DNA of 64,000 nt from Hermodice carunculata (taxonomy: Eukaryota > Annelida > Polychaeta > Eunicida > Amphinomidae), in assembly GCA_964020975.1 (NCBI GenBank), contig CAXHWN010002169.1, positions 310,001 through 374,000 of the forward strand. The letters run 5' to 3'. Position numbers and translations under genes: made by a program. Of the stretch, positions 1 to 11,649 are shown in pieces (the stretch's first letter is position 1; each line of letters opens with the position of its first letter). The notes under the pieces are model-generated. The model had not been told where the DNA came from. It did no database searches and worked only from the letters and a program-made list of their open reading frames with translations.

Positions 1-380
1 AAGGAAAAGAAATTTCATGACAAATGTTTTAATCTGACGTTTACATATATTGAGGACTTACTAAGCATCAATAATAAACACTTTTGAGAAAATATTTCAC
101 AAATATACCTTGACAATTTGGAATTCAATTATACTCGGGCCAACTTACGGTATCAATGTTTCAAGGTGAATTGCCGTCAGTAGATAATGCACTGACATTG
201 ACAATTTTGACTCTCGTCATTTACTGCGTTTTCAAAAGCTTGTGAAACAAGGATGTTTGAAAAATAAATTATGACGATTGTTTACAATTTCTGGGTAAAA
301 ATGAAAATGTATTATATTGATATCAAGTGGATTTGAGATGTATAAATGATGTAATAAATATGTTAACCTAACAATTGTAC
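1..380. other. AT-rich sequence, no gene recognised
   Basis: No coding signature, repeat or structured element was recognised here. If the exon proposed just upstream on the minus strand is real, this would be intron following its donor site. Confidence 0.3.
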
Positions 381-615
381 CTGCCATTTTATACCATTCG
401 TGTATGAGGCAAGAACTTTCTTCAAAATCAGAGTTGCTAGTATCAAATCGATTTAAACTACCACTACTACCCTTTGTTGGTACCTGTCTCAAGTCAGGAG
501 AGAGATGTTTTTCATCAGAGTGTATTTCGAATTGTTGACTGATATTTACAAATATCATAAAGGTGTTAGTATGTCTACCTTGACTTGATGGATTTGGACC
601 TGGCTTGTTTGATGA
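381..615 (-). CDS. Possible internal coding exon, unknown gene
   Basis: An open minus-strand frame is bounded by a plausible acceptor (CTAAC branch-like motif, then CCTTCAG, exon starting at 615) and a plausible donor (GGCAG/GTACAA, last exon base 381). The 235-bp exon would start in phase 0 and end in phase 1. It encodes a hydrophilic serine-rich stretch, then SDFEESSCLIHEWYKMA. Translation continues open only a short way past the donor. I do not recognise the protein family. The evidence is splice-site quality plus non-repetitive, mixed amino-acid composition. Chance open frame or pseudo-exon remains quite possible, and no partner exon was identified in the window. Confidence 0.28.
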
Positions 616-2742
616 CTGAAGGTTTTTTATCATGGTTAGTTCTTGTTTATTCGGAATTTTGGTGCAGTTTATCTACCATTGTTGAAAACTGTTGTCATCT
701 GATACTCTTCATGACGGTTTTTATTTCTACGTTGTCAATAAAATATCTTATGCTCTTCAGATATTTGGTGAATACTGTATAGCTTGGTGACTATTAAAGT
801 CTTGCTCTAGACTTTTCAAAATTTGGATGGTTTTAGACTTGGACTGATTTTTACTACGATATTGGCACGAACGGTCTAACAAATTTTGAGTGAGAGAGAT
901 GCTGGATCAGTCAAACATCAGCAATAATCTGTCTTTTCCATGGGAGCTGGTCTTGTCCATCTGTATGAGACTGTATTGATTTACCCAGGTTAATTCATTG
1001 TATACCACCACGTAGTCTTGCCAAATGAACTTGCTAATCTCTGCATATACATTTTTTCAACATTCTGCTTGAATCTTCGTTATTTATATTTTGATGGTGT
1101 TGGGCTTCTGTCTTGAAGCCAACTTTGAAGTTTGGTCAGTATTGAGCAGACACTTTGTTTTGACAGTACTGGGTCACTTTTTAGTGCTTTATCTATCCTG
1201 TTGTGAGGTGGTATACATTCTTGTGCAGTCTTCAACTGATGACTGTGATGTGATTATGAACATTGAAAATTGATTTTGCCTATCTAACTACTTTTCTCGT
1301 AGAGGTGTAAAGGTTTGTGTGCCTTCCATGTCCTATTTGCAAGTTATAATCCACAAAAATTAGTATTCTATTGATCTGAATGATAAATAAACAAGAAGAG
1401 GTGACGGGATATAGAAATAATTTATTTCAAGGTGGTTTGATGTTGTATACAGTAACTAAAAAGATGACCATATATGATAAAGATAATTGACTTGCTCTGG
1501 CCTGTGTGAAAATGTAAGCCACACTATATCCTATAACGAGGCATCCATCAATGTGACAGTCAACCAGCCAAATGTGTCAGTAGGGGGGAACAAAAGTGGC
1601 TTGTAATGTTATGCAATGACCTGGTCTCCCAGCACAAAGCATCAGGCACATTGATTGCTGATTCAGTTCATCCAGCAAAGGATTAGCAATGTTGAGTGGG
1701 TGTTTGTCACATTGAGCTTACCTATCACTGGATGAATTATACAGCAATAAGAATGGCCATTCAGTGAGACCTTATTTATTTGTTTTGAAACAAATATACA
1801 ACCTTCTAAATCTGTCACTTGCAAATATCAAATTAGGATGATTTGATTGGTTACATTAAAAACCAGGTGTTTTAAGTACATGTGCATCATTTAAGAACAA
1901 TGATTCTACTCTTGGTTCGGTTAGGTTGCCATGCTTATAATTGGCACCAGATTTTAATATCTTCGAGATCTTCAAACGGTGGTAATATAGTGTTCATGTC
2001 TGACTCTAGCACCGGCACACGTGACAGTGAATAATACATCTGCTGGAATATGTATTGTGGTGTTAGCATAATAGAACATTAGTACTGTAGCCACAATGTA
2101 TAACAAATAACACTATGACCAACATTGATAAGAAAACATGACATGGTCATGTAATGACAGCAGAAAAACTAGATCTGTCAAGGTTCCAGCACCTTTGTCT
2201 TGCATCATCATTGCCATGTTTCATCAATGGAAATTGGGTCTGAATTATGGGAATTCTTGTAGACATATTATACATAGTGAAAACCATCAGTACACGAGAG
2301 CTCTGAGTTTTTTACAACTATGAAGGTATTCCATCAAATCCTTTGGCTCAACTTCTTATCATGAATATCCTGCACATTCAAATATCTACATCAACAATGA
2401 ATATATAAACCAATAAACTTGACAAACCCACACCTAAAACGCATTATCAATAGGAGGTACTCATATATAACTATACAAGCTGCATACCTACTCTGGTTTC
2501 CTCAATTGATAGGCAACATTACTCCTCTTCCACCATTTCTTCCAAACAGAACAAATTTTCCTAAATATACTGCCGGACAGAAGTTTAGCAACAGATGCTT
2601 AAAAGCCTTATAATGTGAAAAAAAACACAAGGTAGGGAAAAAACTTATGTATGGTACATTTAATGCCTCATCTAAAGAAAACAATCCTGAGATATGCATG
2701 ACTGACTTTCACATTTTTTGGTAAAGAGAGCTTTATTGCAGG
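616..2742. other. Unassigned AT-rich interval
   Basis: About 2.1 kb with only short chance open frames. No transposase, reverse-transcriptase or conserved domain signature was seen. It may be intron or intergenic DNA. Confidence 0.3.
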
Positions 2743-3198
2743 TTACAGACTACAGTTGTGATTGGCTGGTTGCGCATCCCAATGGAGATAGTCCGTAATT
2801 GTGAAAATACTGTGTTTTCAGCATGCTGTAGCTTCTGTTTAACTAAAGTTAGCTAAGTCAGGTTTGCTGCATCGCAGAGTTGCTTCATTGGTGGTCATAT
2901 AGGTGCACTGTCTTCCAGGCCAGGTGGGAACTTTATGGTGGGGAAGGACAATGATGTGACCCTGGCAAGAGCACAGTTCATACACCTGTATAAAGCTGAC
3001 ATCCAGGTGTTGTTTCGTATTTCAATTATCACAAATTAACGAGCTGGGAATTGTATGACAAAAATCCGTGCATATTTTTCTGACATTTTTATCTGTTAAA
3101 TGCCGTTCACGGATTTTTAAAATACCAAAATGCTGATTTTTTAGACTGAAAAATGCTAATATGAAAAATAGAAGGATTTATAACTGTAGTCTGTGGCC
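2743..3198. mobile_element. MITE copy 1 (456 bp)
   Basis: A non-autonomous DNA-transposon-like repeat whose terminal inverted repeats share ACAGACTACAGTT. It is present twice in the window in the same orientation, here and at 5,307-5,762. The two copies have equal length and I count only two substitutions between them. There is no coding capacity. Its left flank is TGCAGG (2,737-2,742) and its right flank is TATTAGG (3,199-3,205). These differ, so it does not have an ordinary target duplication of its own. The superfamily is not assigned. The boundary is uncertain by about 3 bp, because AGG next to the TIR could belong to either. Confidence 0.85.
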
Positions 3199-5306
3199 TA
3201 TTAGGGCTAACTCTGTATGAATTGGGACTCACATGGTCATGTTGTTATTCTATTATCGTCCATCAAGCAAGTTAAAAATGGGAAGTCAGCACTTCTTGAC
3301 AGCTGCCTGGACAATTTTGAGTGATCCTAACAATTTTTACATGGATGGAGCATGCAAGATATGGTCCTGGGACTGTAGATCACAAGGCAAATGGTTCGGG
3401 CTATGGTATTGTGTACCCCAGGCCAGCTTATGAAAGGAGAAAAGAAGTTTTACACCCACAGATCGGCTGTGAATATCAAGTTTAACAGTCTTTAATTTTC
3501 TAAAAATTCATGAAGTATCACATTTATGTCACAAATCATTGTGCATAGACATGTTGTACCTATCAGTGGAACCACACTGCATAAATAATAACAGGATTCG
3601 ATGCAAGACATTTAACAAGTGCACAGGCTATGCCTTCTTTGCTGACTGCTTGGTAGATAGATAGCTTCCATAGCCCTTTGTATTTAGCGATACCTCACTT
3701 GTACCACACAGGTAATCATATGTGTGTATGAGAAATAATCAATGCTAATATGATATGAATAAATTATGCTAATCCCATTGATATGAAACTTAGTGACCCT
3801 CTGTTTCAAACTTTTAATTTTGTGGCATTGTCATTGTAGGCCTATAGCCTCCATTCATATGCAGAGCTGTTTATACAAAATCATGTCAAAGTGATTTTGG
3901 GCATACCAGAAAAAAATGTGCATTGTCTGTCAGTAGAGCTGTACAAATCTTAGGTAAAATGTAAATTTCTTTGTTTTTTGGTTTTGTTTTTGTTTCTCCC
4001 CCCCCACCCACCCCACCCCCTTTTATTTTCATTATTATTTTTTTTTTGGTAGACAAAAGCTTGTCATACATGTGTGTCATTTGACTGGGGTAAATCATTT
4101 AAAATCAGGCATGCTGACTTTGTTGAGCTGTTGAGTTCATCAGCATGTTATTTTCACATAAATGAATCAATTTATATCCATGGATATGGATGACAGCACT
4201 TATGAACTGCAGATTTTATAACTTTTACCAAGCTAGTGTACATAGGTGGCAAAACATTTGAACTTCAACATACAACCACATATAATTATAAGAGTTTCAG
4301 AAAGTGAAACAAGGGGAAAAAAGTTAGCTTCCATTAAACACTTGCCTGAAAACACTTGCGCCTGATAATTGGATTGATAATTGGATGCTTATCAAATTTA
4401 AAATCAGAGCACTTGTGAATATAAATATGCATTTATGATATTGGAGTAACTGTACAAACTTTTGTCATTTTCTTTCTAATATGTGCACATACACCAGAAA
4501 CCATGTCAATAAACCACAACTTGTACAGTCTACTGCAGAAAAAAAGACATAGCACTATTGGTTTGTGGAAGCTGGATCACCCAACTGCCCTCCTATTGTT
4601 CAAACAAAGGGCGCGTTAAAATTCCATAATTTAAGTACCAAAAAACATAATTTGCTGAATACTGCGACTCTAATCTGCGACCAACTGGTCTTAAACTGTG
4701 CACTTTGATGGGCTAATAATGTTTAAACACTGAAACTGTTCCATTGTCTGCCGTAATTCAGATTATATCAGGAAAATACTGCCATAATGACTGGTATTAG
4801 ATGCTGACTTGGTGTAACTGATACTCCCCCCATCCGCCATTAAGGCCTCAGCAGTGATAGATGTCTTATTTTTTGTAGACAAATGTTACGAATCTATCCA
4901 TAAATAGTAAAAAAATCACCAATTTCACCTAAAAATTCATAAAATTTTAGCAATATATTCAAATTTGGGGTTAAAATTAAGGGGTGGGGCATTGTAATTT
5001 GATCTCTCATTGTAAGGGCAGGACATGCAGGCAAGTGATTATGGGTTTGCATCATAGCCCATTGTGTATCGTATTCATATTGGACAGAAAAGATTTGATA
5101 GGATGCAATTATATAATTTTCCTCAAAATTTTAATTAATTATTTTGTGTGTCATAAAAACTGATTTTTCAGATTTTAAAGTTGCTTGCAAAAAAGTTGAT
5201 ATTTTCTTTAATATTGAAGTTTGGTAAAGTTAATGCAAATCTTTTGCAGGAAACAAGTTGTGGCTTCAGTTAAACAAGTTTTAAAAATTTTGATAAGTCT
5301 ATTAGG
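3199..5306. other. 2.1-kb unique segment between the two MITE copies
   Basis: The segment starts and ends with the direct repeat TATTAGG (3,199-3,205 and 5,300-5,306) and is enclosed by the two MITE copies. I see no coding domain. It includes a C-rich/T-rich tract near 3,980-4,050. Confidence 0.6.
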
Positions 5307-5762
5307 TTACAGACTACAGTTGTGATTGGCTGGTTGCGCATCCCAACGGAGATAGTCCGTAATTGTGAAAATACTGTGTTTTCAGCATGCTGTAGCTTCT
5401 GTTTAAATAAAGTTAGCTAAGTCAGGTTTGCTGCATCGCAGAGTTGCTTCATTGGTGGTCATATAGGTGCACTGTCTTCCAGGCCAGGTGGGAACTTTAT
5501 GGTGGGGAAGGACAATGATGTGACCCTGGCAAGAGCACAGTTCATACACCTGTATAAAGCTGACATCCAGGTGTTGTTTCGTATTTCAATTATCACAAAT
5601 TAACGAGCTGGGAATTGTATGACAAAAATCCGTGCATATTTTTCTGACATTTTTATCTGTTAAATGCCGTTCACGGATTTTTAAAATACCAAAATGCTGA
5701 TTTTTTAGACTGAAAAATGCTAATATGAAAAATAGAAGGATTTATAACTGTAGTCTGTGGCC
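5307..5762. mobile_element. MITE copy 2 (456 bp)
   Basis: Direct-orientation copy of the element at 2,743-3,198, with two substitutions seen by eye. The left flank is TATTAGG (5,300-5,306) and the right flank is TGCAGG (5,763-5,768), the reverse of the flank order at copy 1. It has no open frame of interest, and it abuts the Tc1-like relic that begins a few bases downstream. Confidence 0.85.
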
Positions 5763-5769
5763 TGCAGGC

Positions 5770-6640
5770 ATGTTGGACAGAAAAAAATTACGGGATAGTG
5801 TAAGCTGTGCTCTCAATGGAGAACTGCAGTCTGGAATGTATTTAGTACTGTGTACCACCTCCTCAGGCAGAAATGACACTTCGAACTTGTGTCCTGATGG
5901 ACCGATAGAGTTTTCTGATCTGTAGCTGTGTGATGTTTGCCCACTGAACCTGAAGCTCCAGCATCAACTCTTCTGTTTTTCTTCGAGAAATGTCAAGCTG
6001 CTGGATTTTGTGTCCCAATATGTCCCATACATGCTCAATTGGGTTAAGATCTGGGCTGGATGCTGGCCATTGCATATGGAGGTAGTCATCATGATTTTTA
6101 TGGTAATCCTTCACAATCGTGCCATAGTGTGGTCTGGCATTATCATCCTGCAGGATGAAACCTGCCCCAACTGCTTGCATCCCTAGAGGCACTGTAACTG
6201 TGTCCAGCAGGTCCCTGTACTTTGCTGCAGTCATGGTGCCATCGACGATTTCCAGACTTGAAATGCCATTCCAGGCTTGGCACCCCAAACCATCACAGAC
6301 CCGCCTCTGTACCTGTCCACAGAGACCATATTCTGGGCTTCATAACGGGTTTTTCAGCTCCTCCAAACTCGCACCCGTTCGCACACTGAACCGGGATTCA
6401 TCAGTAAAGATGACATTGCACCAATGGTCAGTATTCCAATGATGGTGTTCTCGGCACCAAATTCTCTGGCAACTTGTGACTGGGACCATCCTGCTCTCCA
6501 AAAGAGCCTTATGATTTGCCACTTTTCTCCTGTGGACAAGGGATGTCGTGGTATGATTGGACCCTATGGCAGTAGTGGATCCTCTGGCCAGGTGTGCATT
6601 TTCCTGTAAATGTTCTATGATAGCTGATGCCAAACCCAAA
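5770..6640 (-). pseudogene. Tc1/mariner-like transposase, internally deleted
   Basis: Minus-strand pieces of a Tc1-family DDE transposase. An N-terminal helix-turn-helix stretch (GEKWQIIRLFWRAGWSQSQ then VAREFG) lies near 6,540-6,440. The catalytic core follows, with FTDESRFS near 6,400 and, in another frame, GAGFILQDDNARPH and WPASSPDLNPIEHVWD around 6,020-6,160. The C-terminal helix ends near 5,863. The frame changes at least twice, and the helix-turn-helix joins almost directly to the region before the first catalytic Asp. Most of the second DNA-binding domain and the linker (over 100 residues in a full-length member) is therefore missing. It is a non-functional, deleted copy. Terminal inverted repeats could not be fixed with confidence. 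Confidence 0.88.
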
Positions 6641-7050
6641 ATTGTAAAAAAGCTCTGTTATATGAAATGGAATATAAACTTACTGGTACTGTTATCATGT
6701 TACTTTGTATTGAATATTTCTTGTTAATTTTTGGAGTGCAATATATGTACATCCAAAACGTCTGGTCAATGGAAAATAAACTAATTCAAGACAGTATTTA
6801 TTGATAAAATATATTATAAACTCACAGCAATTTTTTATTCCAGTTAAAATGACTTTTCCCTATCATAGTAACCGATAAATATGTGACTTTATTTATTTGC
6901 AGTTAGAAACAAAAAATGTATCATTAAACCATTCATGCATGTTTCAATGACACAGATACATGTGTAAGAAACCTCTGTACAGGTCGAATGATCCTCTGAA
7001 GCATTTTTCAAAAGTATTGAAAACCAAATATATGTATTATGTGTATGTCT
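6641..7050. other. Unassigned AT-rich interval
   Basis: Nothing recognisable. It lies between the Tc1 relic and the AT microsatellite. Confidence 0.3.
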
Positions 7051-7053
7051 GTA

Positions 7054-7139
<86 letters not shown>
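7051..7139. repeat. (AT)n microsatellite
   Basis: About 89 bp of nearly pure TA dinucleotide repeat with a single ACAT interruption. Open frames on both strands here translate only the repeat. Confidence 0.95.
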
Positions 7140-7140
<1 letters not shown>

Positions 7141-7578
7141 TAGTACTATGTACCCCTGTGAATTCAAAGAATAAAGGTGGACACTGACACAAAATTGGTT
7201 CCCAAAAAAAGGGGAAAAAACTTCTATCACTGTAATATGGTAAATTGGCATCTCAGCTGAGCTTTATGAGTGAAGCCTGATGCCTAAGTTGGTAACAGGT
7301 CAGTCGGGAGAACTCAATATAGAAATGTGTTGTGGAGATATATAAAATTGATAAAATGTCTCCTTGGTGCAAAAGTTTAGCAAACTAAGAGAAAAAAATA
7401 GTGTTTCTTGTGATAAGTATATGCATGTTATTATCATTTCATAAAATTCCTTGTCACGTCGCCTTGCTGGAGAAGGGCCAGAGAGTAAGTAGTACTTCAA
7501 CTGATGAATATGGAGTTAACCCGATGGTCTGTTTTGGGGTTTTTGTTTACAACAATTTGGTTATAAGCCAGGTATTGC

Positions 7579-8196
7579 AGTTAAGCCCGTTTAAAACTTA
7601 ACAGCCAAATGCATTTTTTGTGTTGCAAAGTGTTGTACTGGGGTTGCAAAGGTCGTAAAAGGTTTGCAAAGGTTGACAAAGGGTTTGTAAGAGGTTGACA
7701 AAGGGTTTCAAATGGTTGAAATCGTTGCAAACCATTTCAACATTTTAATCAATAAGGTATAGAAAGTGTGGGAAATTATGGTGGCTCAATGGTGCCAACC
7801 AAGTTTTTTTTATTTGGTAATTACGAGATTTAATCTCGTAATTACGGGATAACGGAAACTTTTGTTTGGCACAATTGACACCAAGCTCTTAATTACGAGA
7901 TAAAAACTTGTAATTACGAGATACATATCTTGTAATTACAAGATAAAATCTCATAATTATGAGATTTTTATTGTTAAAAAACCTGGGGTTTGCACCATTG
8001 AGCCACCATATGAAATGGTTGTTAACCATTAGAGAAAGGTTTTAAAGTGTTTAAAAGGGTTTTAATGCAATAAGACCAAATGGTTTGGAAAGCGTTAGAA
8101 ATGGGTTTGAAAAAGGTTTGCCTTTCACTCAAAAGGTTGGAGAAAGGTTGTAAAAGGTTGATGCATTTGGGGACTAAGTTTAATGCGGGCTTAACT
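7579..8196. mobile_element. TIR element with minisatellite core, carrying a nested MITE
   Basis: Imperfect terminal inverted repeats of about 38 bp start AGTTAAGCCCG on each end and both end near CCAAATGCAT. The left TIR is at 7,579-7,617 and the right TIR at 8,158-8,196. The body is a degenerate GGTTGCAAAGG/GGTTTGACAAAGG-type minisatellite (about 7,625-7,740 and 8,015-8,155). That minisatellite is split by a second MITE at 7,779-8,008. There is no coding capacity. Target duplication is not clear. Confidence 0.7.
7779..8008. mobile_element. Palindromic MITE with TA target duplication
   Basis: The ends are inverted repeats beginning TGGTGGCTCAATGGTGC, flanked on each side by TA (7,777-7,778 and 8,009-8,010), as for Tc1/mariner-type elements. 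The interior is made of repeated and inverted TAATTACGAGAT-like motifs, so much of the 230 bp can fold back. It is inserted in the minisatellite core of the surrounding TIR element. It is non-coding. Confidence 0.8.
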
Positions 8197-8752
8197 ATAG
8201 TAATTATTCATATTAAGATGTTATGTGATAATGACTTTGAATGTATGCATTTCAAAGCACTCTGTATTACCTCAATCAGGGAAACAATAAGTCATCAAGA
8301 TAGCAGAACTCATTATTGGGAGCACATGTATCTGTTGCTTACATTTATGTTGACAAAATTTCCCTCAGCTTTAACACCTTTACCTATGCATAAAGGTTAA
8401 GTAGAATGCATGATCTGAATAGTGATTACATTAATGAACACGTCAAGAAATTATTATCTGTAACAGTCCTGAATCTAGATCAATTGTTATGTAAGTGGAT
8501 GCCAAAATATGAAATCTAAATCCACAATTAATAAATATGGATCATATGTCAAGCAAAAAGCCCTAGTAGTTAGTGTTAGTTAGGAAAGATAACACACTGC
8601 TGACACTTCTCCAGACCATAGCACAGTAGTTTGATGCATCAATTTAGATATAAAATATAGTCATGCCATTTTTCAAACATGCATAACTGCATAAGGTCTA
8701 AAAGTGAGATCTGACAAGCAGTTTCCAACACTAAGGACTGCTATGTATATAA

Positions 8753-8871
8753 TTTGTTTCTTCACATTGGTATTCGAAGGGAAATGTTGATGCTTTGGCA
8801 AGTCTGGAATTTCTTTGCTGTCATTGTTGGGTTTGGAATTAATGAATATGGATCATGTTTTTCTGTACTAT
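8753..8871. repeat. 119-bp direct repeat, copy A
   Basis: Nearly identical (about four differences) to 9,244-9,362 in the same orientation. The flanks differ. Either a small dispersed repeat or a local duplication. Confidence 0.85.
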
Positions 8872-9243
8872 TTGAAAATTACTTCATTGGCTATGTTGCG
8901 CTGTGGGCTTTGTTCTCCGACTCATAGTTATAGTGGAGGTAGAGTGTGTTTATAATGTTCCAGATTAATAAATATCACAAACACGATGTAGGCCTACTTT
9001 AGTCTTTTGCTGTAAACTTAGGTGACTGACAAGTCGGGAGAACTAAAAGGTGATAGGCCTAACAGGTTTCTTTTTATTTTTGGCAGAAGTAATGAAATTT
9101 GTGTTTTTGGTGGTTAGGCCTATACATTTTGGAAATGAACTAGTGTCTACAGTTAATGATGAATATTTCTAAGGTTGAGAGGACCGGTTTAAAACCACCA
9201 GTTGCCTTTTATGGGTGACTGCCTGTCTCAAGTCAGGAGGAAA

Positions 9244-9362
9244 TTTGTTTCTTCACATTGGTATTGGAAGAGAAATGTTGATGCTTTGGCAAGTCTGGAA
9301 TTTCTTTGCTATCATTGTTGGGTTTGGAATTAATGAATATGGATCATGTTTTTCTGTACTAT
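9244..9362. repeat. 119-bp direct repeat, copy B
   Basis: Second copy of the repeat at 8,753-8,871. It ends about 20 bp before the GC-rich island begins. Confidence 0.85.
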
Positions 9363-9382
9363 AATCAATAAATCATCACACA

Positions 9383-11575
9383 CTAAAGATTTGGAAAGGA
9401 TTTATCATGGTGGGTCCTCCAGATTGTCCCCTGATCCAAGAAACAAATCCTGGAGTCACTCCTCTTCAGTGCATGCCTTAGCATCCAGTTGAGGCTCCAC
9501 CAAAACAGAAGCCCCGGCAACTGGCATTGCAGACTCAGCACTATATTAAGACTGCAACTCCTCCAAGACATGGAGAGTCTCTGTGGGCAAGAAGTCCCAC
9601 AGAAGCTCACCAGCAAGAGGAGGCAACACTGGCATACCAGCACACACTACGCGAATAGGCTAGGCCAAGGGGCCTGGGGAGAGACAACTGCCGCATCCTC
9701 TTGCACCGGCCCATTGGTCGCCAAACACATGCAATTCTTAGCCTTGGCTGGGGTGGGCTCAAGCGTTGAAGCACCCTGGCCCACCACCACATCAGCATAG
9801 ATTACCTCAGAGGTGACCACCCCAATGGAAGAAAGATCGACTGCCCGATCAATCTCTATTGGGGTGGGAGAAGATCGCCAAGCCACCAACTTGGCATGAT
9901 TATCTTGATGGGACAAGAATCTCAGAAAACTATTCCACATACCACTCTACCGCCCTCCAGCAAGGGCACTACTGAAGGAGATGTCTGCCTCTCCCCAGGA
10001 GGCAAAACTCCTAAACTGTGGTTCCGGTGTCACACCTTCCTCTTCGGAGAAGATGACAGGTGTCGGTGACACCTCTTCCTCTTCTTTTCCCTCCCATGGT
10101 GGGAACACCAACACCTCAACCAGGGGAGGAAGTTGGGGAGATATCGGACACGAGTCTGACCCCTCCCCCCCTAAAGTGACCATAATGGCCAAGTCCTTGC
10201 CACTGATAACTATCACGTGATCCCACACCTGGCCCTCAAAAAGACCGGAATCAGACGCAGCCACCACAGAGGGCTTACTGGGGGCCACTGTCCTAACTGC
10301 CCTAGTCACCTTGGGCTTTGCTATGGCAGACTCTCAATATGGAGCAGTGTCCACTTTCGCAAAGAGGGCAACCATCTCTGACTAGATGAGGGAAGGGGGA
10401 GCGACAACCGGTTCCCTGGAGGACACCTTATGCTCCAACCTATCCAGCCTCTTGCACACTGCGGCGATCAGTGCTTCCACTTTGCCCATCATCACTTGGA
10501 CAGTTGCCTTGGCCTGCACAGCCAAAGCTTGACCTGGCAGGGTGCAGGAAGGGAAGCATGGAGGAGGAGGTGCCAGGGGGAGCAGCGACGACATCACAAG
10601 TGATCCACCCATGGTCAAAACCGACTTCCTTCCGCCCTTAGTGTTCACTACATTAGTGATCATTAAGGTCCAATCCTGCCATCAAAATACTGACGAAAGA
10701 CCGGCCGTAGGATGTGCAGAATGGGAAGGGCCCTTGCCAACAGACTTGTTCACTTAAGCAGAAGTGGCTGTAGAGGGGATCCTCGAACAGGATCGCTCAA
10801 CTAGTCCACCCATGGTCTGTGGATAGCATTTCCTTCCTCACAAGGGCTTCAATTCTAGGATGATCCTGGATTCAGGATCTGGGGCCTTGATTCGAGGGTC
10901 AGCTTGAACCTGACTGCAAGGCTTGGTCAAACTGGTAGCCCCTCCCATAGGGCCCTCGATTCGAGTACGAGCCTTGATTTGATGACCAGTTTGCACCTAA
11001 TGCTGACACCCGGCCAAACTGGCAGGTGCCTGGATGTTAGCATCCGCAACATGTGCTGAGACATAGGTTTCCATACGCCTCTGTCAAGGAACATTGTCCT
11101 CTTGCTCACAAGGTGCCTCCTTACATTGGAGCCTTTGTCTTAGCAGACCTCACGACCAACCAACAAACTTTCTGCCACTGATAGGGAGTCCATCATCTAC
11201 ACACATTGCATGGACTCTCTTCACTGCAGATTACACCACTTCTATGTATGCAGGAGTGGCATGCAGGATGGTCATCCCAGTATGCCATCCTATGATGGCA
11301 TCCCTATAAACATCCAACTCCACATCCAAATTCATGGATCTCACTGAATTTGAACCTGAACTAAATAGGCAAGAATATAGCAGGAGTTTCCAACAATACC
11401 CATCCAGCAATGATGGATGAAAGGGTAGGAAACTGGTTTGTGCATGCTCGCTAATACGCATTATGGCCGACTGGGGTGCTGTGTCAGGCCACAGGGCCTC
11501 CACAGCAGGGACTGCAGCAGCATGGATAAGCACTGGACCCACGGAAATTTTTAAGGACCTCTGGCAAAGCACCTA
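9383..11575 (-). pseudogene. GC-rich decayed coding island, unknown element
   Basis: Base composition rises sharply over 9.4-11.6 kb compared with the AT-rich surroundings. The minus strand shows long Pro/Ala/Val/Glu-rich open stretches, chiefly 10,663-9,647, with a short helical segment (AVCKRLDRLEHKV) and acidic proline-rich tracts. This looks like the low-complexity part of a mobile-element structural or gag-like protein, or a captured gene remnant. No catalytic, zinc-knuckle or reverse-transcriptase motif is visible. It is broken in several places, and I cannot name its family. Confidence 0.4.
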
Positions 11576-11609
11576 AAGTGCTTGGAGACCAGATTAAGTG
11601 ACCTATGAT

Positions 11610-11646
11610 GTTGTAAAGTGTCCTAAATACCAGGACACATTACAAC
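11610..11646. repeat. 15-bp stem hairpin
   Basis: The arms GTTGTAAAGTGTCCT and AGGACACATTACAAC pair with one mismatch around a 7-nt loop. It sits just beyond the GC-rich island and may mark one end of that element. Confidence 0.6.
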
Positions 11647-11649
11647 ACC

